A stretch of 8,273 nt of DNA from DAOTVS01 sp034436375. GTDB lineage: Bacteria; Chloroflexota; Anaerolineae; SpSt-313. The translations under genes were made by a program, and so were the position numbers. Where the stretch lies: positions 1-8,273 of the forward strand of contig DAOTVS010000321.1 of NCBI GenBank assembly GCA_034436375.1, read 5' to 3'. The notes beneath the pieces were generated by a model, which worked only from the letters and a program-made list of their open reading frames with translations, was not told the DNA's origin and ran no database searches. Below, piece after piece: positions 5,637-8,273 of the stretch; position 1 is the stretch's first letter, and every line of letters starts with the position of its first letter.

Positions 5637-6422
5637 CTATCGCAGGCCCATGGCGTGGAGGTTGTTGTAGCTGATGGCCAGGCTCTCGAACGGGTCGCGC
5701 TGGCAGGTATCCTGCTCCACGGCGTACCATTGCACGCCAGCTTCGCGGCAGGCTTCCAGGATGGCTGGCCAGTTCAGGTTGCCCTCGCCGATCTCGGCCA
5801 TTGTCTGTTGCCCCATCCACTCTTCCCCCTGGATGATGACCATATCCTTCAGGTGTACGACGGGCATGCGGCCCCGCATTTTGCGCACCCAGGCCGCCGG
5901 ATCGCCACCCCCGTGCTGCACCCAATAGGTATCGATCTCGGCTTGCAGGTAACGCGGGTCCGACTCCTCAAAGATCACATCCAGCCCGGTGCGCTGGCCA
6001 AAGCGCACAAACTCAAAGCTGTGGTTATGATAGCTAAAGGTGAGCCCGGCGTCATAGAGCTTGCGGCCGATCTCGTTTGCCGCGCGGGCAAAAGCGCGGA
6101 AACCCGCCTCACCCTGGCCGCGGAAAGCGCTTGGCATCGAGCCGATGGCGACGTGCCGGCAATTCCACAACTTGTGTTCGGCAATGACCGCCGGCAGATC
6201 GTTCAGCAGGCGCCCATAATCCGTATGGGTATTGCACAGGGTCAGGCCTTCGCTATCCAGCAGCGCTTTGAATTCCTCTGGTGCGATGGGCCCGATAGCT
6301 GAGGCCTGCACGGCCTGATAGCCCATCTGGCGCACCTTGTGCAGCGTGGCAGCCAATTCCTTGGGCGTCTTGGTGAAATCGCGCACGGTATAGAGCTGAG
6401 CAGCGAGCATAAACTCAGGCAC
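5637..6422 (-). CDS. Sugar phosphate isomerase/epimerase-like TIM-barrel protein
   Basis: A 261-residue cytoplasmic protein of the xylose-isomerase-like / AP endonuclease 2 superfamily (Pfam AP_endonuc_2 type), full length for the family. The start is GTG at 6422, supported by AAGGAGG six bases upstream; the first ATG, four codons later, would be too far away. Candidate metal and substrate residues lie at the ends of successive strands: His66 in CNTHTDYG, the YHNHSFEF motif (His132, His134, Glu137), Asp164 in EIDTYWV, His190 in VVHLKD, Glu213 in IGEGN and Glu236 near VEQD. These proteins isomerise or epimerise sugars or inositol-like compounds with a divalent metal; some are dehydratases. The exact substrate is unknown. 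It follows the amidohydrolase gene by 60 bases and is probably cotranscribed with it. Confidence 0.9.
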   Translation of the reverse strand: MPEFMLAAQLYTVRDFTKTPKELAATLHKVRQMGYQAVQASAIGPIAPEEFKALLDSEGLTLCNTHTDYGRLLNDLPAVIAEHKLWNCRHVAIGSMPSAFRGQGEAGFRAFARAANEIGRKLYDAGLTFSYHNHSFEFVRFGQRTGLDVIFEESDPRYLQAEIDTYWVQHGGGDPAAWVRKMRGRMPVVHLKDMVIIQGEEWMGQQTMAEIGEGNLNWPAILEACREAGVQWYAVEQDTCQRDPFESLAISYNNLHAMGLR

Positions 6423-6435
6423 GGGCCTCCTCCTT

Positions 6436-6458
6436 GTCTTCTGCGAAGACTGAGTCTT
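6436..6458 (-). promoter_or_regulatory. Mutually exclusive hairpins beside the isomerase RBS
   Basis: GTCTTC (6436-6441) pairs with GAAGAC (6445-6450) around a 3-base loop, and AAGAC (6446-6450) can instead pair with GTCTT (6454-6458). Both use the same middle strand. In the minus-strand mRNA the first hairpin ends about one base before the AAGGAGG that serves the GTG start. Such a pair could tune expression of the isomerase relative to the amidohydrolase; this is inference. Confidence 0.35.
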
Positions 6459-6482
6459 GATTTCGTAAATCTCCGGTCGGCG

Positions 6483-7511
6483 CTACATCTTGAGCAATCG
6501 CGCGGCATTGTCATGATAAATCCGCTGCAGGACGTCAGCGGGCAGATTGAGACCATAGATTCGCCAGCGCCCCTGCCCGGGGATCGCAGTGCCGGCCTCA
6601 TAATCAAAGTACTCGTCCTCCGTCTCCAGGAAACGGAAGTGGGTCTGGTACATCGGGATCCGGGGCGTGATATCTGTGCCAAAGAGGATGCGCTCCGAAT
6701 ACTTGAGGAACCAGCGGCGAGCGCTATAGGGCGCGCGGCCCAGCTCGGCGATGCGGGCTGAGAAATCGGTGTACATGTTCGGGTATTGATCCAGCATCTG
6801 TGAGACAAAGCCCAGATTCTCCGGATAACACCCCACATGCGCCGTGATAAAGGTCGTGCGCGGGTGGCCCTCGATCAGACCATAGAGGTGTTCCATCAGT
6901 TCACCGAACGAGGGGAACTCGGGGCCGTAGAAATGCCAATCTGGGTGCTCGTGCAGCTCATCCCAGCGCTCGTTAAAGCGGTCGAGGGGCCGGAAGAAGG
7001 CGACCGGGTCAGCCGTGTGGATGAGGACGGGCACACCCAGCTCACCGGCCGCATCCCACAGATCGCTCAGGCGCGGATCGTCGGGCATGACGAGATTTCC
7101 CGCCACATCGCGTATGCGCAGACCGAGTTCCTTGAAGATCTTCAGGCCCCGGGCGCCCGCGGCGATATCGGTGCGCAGTTGGGTCACCGCCCGCTCTGTC
7201 CAACCCGGGCTGCCGAGGCCCTCCCAGGGAACATTGCAAAAAGTGACAAAGCGGCCTGGATAGGCCCGATCCAGAGCATCCAGGTTGCGCTGCAGCGCAT
7301 CGCCAAACCCGCCGCTGAGGTTGACGATGGCGCGTACATTGATGAAATCCATCGCCCGCACCGTTTCGGCCGGGTCCACACCTGCCCATCCTTTATGGGT
7401 CAGATGGTTGTGGGCATCGATCGCCGGCACCCGGGCGCGCTCCACGGGGTGTGCGGGCACGACCAGCTCCGAGCGGGGCTGGAAATCCTCAACCAACAGC
7501 ACGTCACGCAT
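6483..7511 (-). CDS. Amidohydrolase family 2 protein (TIM-barrel metal hydrolase or decarboxylase)
   Basis: A 342-residue cytoplasmic enzyme of the amidohydrolase-related family (Amidohydro_2 type; relatives include ACMSD-like decarboxylases, 4-oxalomesaconate hydratases and lactone hydrolases). The start at 7511 is chosen for AAGGAGGT about nine bases upstream; an in-frame GTG at 7544 lacks an RBS. The metal-site pattern is complete: Asp32-x-His34-x-His36 (IDAHNH) on strand 1, His165 in VLIHTADP, His225 in ITAHVGCYPEN and Asp280 in LFGTDITPR. Lys124 in GLKIFKELG is a further possible site residue. The family acts on carboxylic acids, lactones or cyclic amides; the substrate here is not predictable. 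The gene lies 127 bases downstream of the YbaK-like gene and 60 bases upstream of the isomerase gene, suggesting a two-gene catabolic unit. Confidence 0.9.
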   Translation of the reverse strand: MRDVLLVEDFQPRSELVVPAHPVERARVPAIDAHNHLTHKGWAGVDPAETVRAMDFINVRAIVNLSGGFGDALQRNLDALDRAYPGRFVTFCNVPWEGLGSPGWTERAVTQLRTDIAAGARGLKIFKELGLRIRDVAGNLVMPDDPRLSDLWDAAGELGVPVLIHTADPVAFFRPLDRFNERWDELHEHPDWHFYGPEFPSFGELMEHLYGLIEGHPRTTFITAHVGCYPENLGFVSQMLDQYPNMYTDFSARIAELGRAPYSARRWFLKYSERILFGTDITPRIPMYQTHFRFLETEDEYFDYEAGTAIPGQGRWRIYGLNLPADVLQRIYHDNAARLLKM

Positions 7512-7553
7512 AACAGACCGACCTCCTTGGGGTATGCGCACCACAGATATGCC

Positions 7554-7564
7554 TGTAAGTTACA
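7554..7564. promoter_or_regulatory. Operator-like palindrome upstream of the amidohydrolase gene
   Basis: TGTAA-G-TTACA is an 11-base palindrome with one central base, 42 bases before the amidohydrolase ATG in the 127-base gap. I see no convincing minus-strand promoter there: TTGCCG plus a poor -10 at 18-20 bases is the best available. If a promoter exists nearby, this could be a repressor site. Confidence 0.25.
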
Positions 7565-7638
7565 CCCATCCGGCAATCATGTAAAATAGCGGGTTGAGGA
7601 GTGTGCTGGGGATGAGGCACGATACGTAATGGAACGTT

Positions 7639-8112
7639 TCACGCCTGCTCCTGCGCCAAATCCACGACCTGGCCGCTCGTGATGCGCACGAGGTCTGAAG
7701 GGGAGATGGGGAACACGGCATAGGGAGAGCCGGCCGCCGCCCAGAGGAGGTCGTACTGCAGGAGGTCCCGGTCGATGTAGACCGGCAGGGGCGTGGCGTG
7801 GCCGACGGGTGCAACACCACCGATGACAAAGCCAGTGGCTTGACGCACGCAGTCGGCATCGGCCTTTTTGATCCTGGCCCCGGCAGACCGGGCAAGCTTG
7901 CCGGTATCCACCCGGTTGGCGCCCGAGGCCAGGACGAGGATGGGTTGCTCGCCGGCCAGGAAGACCAGCGACTTGACGATCGTGGCCAACGGCACGCCCA
8001 GGGTATCGGCTGCCTGCTGCGAGGTGGCAGTGGATTGGTCGAACTCGGTCACTTGCACCGGCAGGCCCAGCGTCGCCAGCGCCTGCCGCACACGATCAAC
8101 GGCTGTGGACAT
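7639..8112 (-). CDS. YbaK/EbsC family aminoacyl-tRNA deacylase (Cys/Ala-tRNA(Pro) editing type)
   Basis: A 157-residue free-standing trans-editing domain related to the INS domain of prolyl-tRNA synthetase. Family members hydrolyse tRNAs charged with the wrong amino acid (for example Cys-tRNA(Pro)). Visible hallmarks are the conserved Lys47 in TIVKSLVF, the SGANRVDTGKLA segment, the glycine-rich GFVIGGVAPVGH loop (94-105), the VYIDRDLL strand and a late AAGSPYAVFPISPSDL segment. Length fits the family. ATG at 8112 is preferred because AAAGGGG lies five bases upstream; an ATG five codons earlier (8127) has no clear RBS. The precise tRNA specificity cannot be told. The gene has its own promoter candidate at 8237-8265 and is probably unrelated in function to the catabolic genes downstream. 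Confidence 0.92.
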   Translation of the reverse strand: MSTAVDRVRQALATLGLPVQVTEFDQSTATSQQAADTLGVPLATIVKSLVFLAGEQPILVLASGANRVDTGKLARSAGARIKKADADCVRQATGFVIGGVAPVGHATPLPVYIDRDLLQYDLLWAAAGSPYAVFPISPSDLVRITSGQVVDLAQEQA

Positions 8113-8150
8113 GGATTCCCCTTTCATCGCCGGCAGCGACGGTATGAAAC

Positions 8151-8180
8151 CGCGGATGAACGCAGATCAACGCGGATGAG
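8151..8180. repeat. Three tandem 10-bp units (CGCRGATSAR)
   Basis: CGCGGATGAA (8151-8160), CGCAGATCAA (8161-8170) and CGCGGATGAG (8171-8180) are head-to-tail copies. They lie in the leader between the promoter at 8237-8265 and the YbaK-like gene. From memory, very similar strings (CGCGGATGAACGCAGAT and variants) recur between genes in many unrelated environmental bacterial genomes, often mis-called as short ORFs. Its origin and role are unknown to me. Confidence 0.65.
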
Positions 8181-8236
8181 TAGAGAAAAGCGACTGAGAT
8201 GACTGACCCTGGCTGCGTTCCAGGCCGGCGGCGAAG

Positions 8237-8265
8237 AATATAGGGCAGAGCAGAGTGGGCGTCAA
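8237..8265 (-). promoter_or_regulatory. Sigma-70-like promoter for the YbaK-like gene
   Basis: On the minus strand TTGACG (8260-8265; five of six) and TATATT (8237-8242; five of six) are separated by exactly 17 bases. Transcription would start near 8230 and give a leader of about 118 bases. This contains a CCTGG/CCAGG hairpin (8208-8212 with 8220-8224) and the 10-bp tandem repeats. Confidence 0.65.
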
Positions 8266-8273
8266 ATCTGCGG

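Noticed and set aside
5478..6302. 274-codon plus-strand open frame crossing the palindromic gap and the isomerase gene
   Set aside because: It begins in palindromic non-coding DNA and runs antisense to a well-supported gene. Its GAGLRPAPT stretch is only the translation of the palindrome.
7560..7587. Plus-strand TTACAC and TAAAAT with a 16-base spacer, promoter-like
   Set aside because: No plus-strand gene lies downstream; it would only give antisense RNA to the YbaK-like gene. The match is modest.

Overview
The window is GC-rich, densely coding bacterial DNA. The likely source is a member of the Chloroflexota (Anaerolineae or Caldilineae type). This rests on the style of the genes, not on any search: a Tat-dependent lipoprotein sugar-binding protein with a long Ala/Pro/Thr/Glu linker, a protein joining an HTH, a degenerate kinase-like ATPase fold and a receiver, an amidohydrolase-2 gene beside a TIM-barrel isomerase gene, and extended -10 promoters of the TGCTACAAT kind.

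Layout. Bases 1-122 hold a long perfect hairpin downstream of the first gene. Bases 123-1622 (minus) encode an ABC-transporter sugar-binding lipoprotein; its permease genes would lie off the left edge. Bases 1623-1959 are a divergent control region with two candidate promoters that face each other, a foldable palindromic element between them, 11-bp direct repeats and a hairpin against a ribosome binding site. Bases 1960-3180 (plus) encode the HTH / kinase-like / receiver protein. It converges on 3274-5448 (minus), a membrane hybrid histidine kinase with one degenerate and one intact receiver. Bases 5449-5636 are a gap filled with imperfect palindromes. Then, all on the minus strand, come a sugar phosphate isomerase/epimerase-like protein (5637-6422, GTG start), an amidohydrolase-2 family protein (6483-7511) and a YbaK/EbsC-type tRNA-editing deacylase (7639-8112). 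The last has a good sigma-70-like promoter at 8237-8265 and a three-unit 10-bp tandem repeat in its leader.

How the genes may work together. The amidohydrolase and isomerase genes are 60 bases apart and look like a small catabolic unit for a carbohydrate or cyclic acid of unknown identity. The binding protein would bring in an oligosaccharide or related solute. The two phosphorelay-type proteins lie between the uptake and catabolic genes and could sense or control them; that is inference from position. The YbaK-like gene is probably housekeeping and independent.

I did not find a clearly new multi-gene system. The most unusual part is the control region at 1623-1959, together with the unusual receiver protein it precedes.
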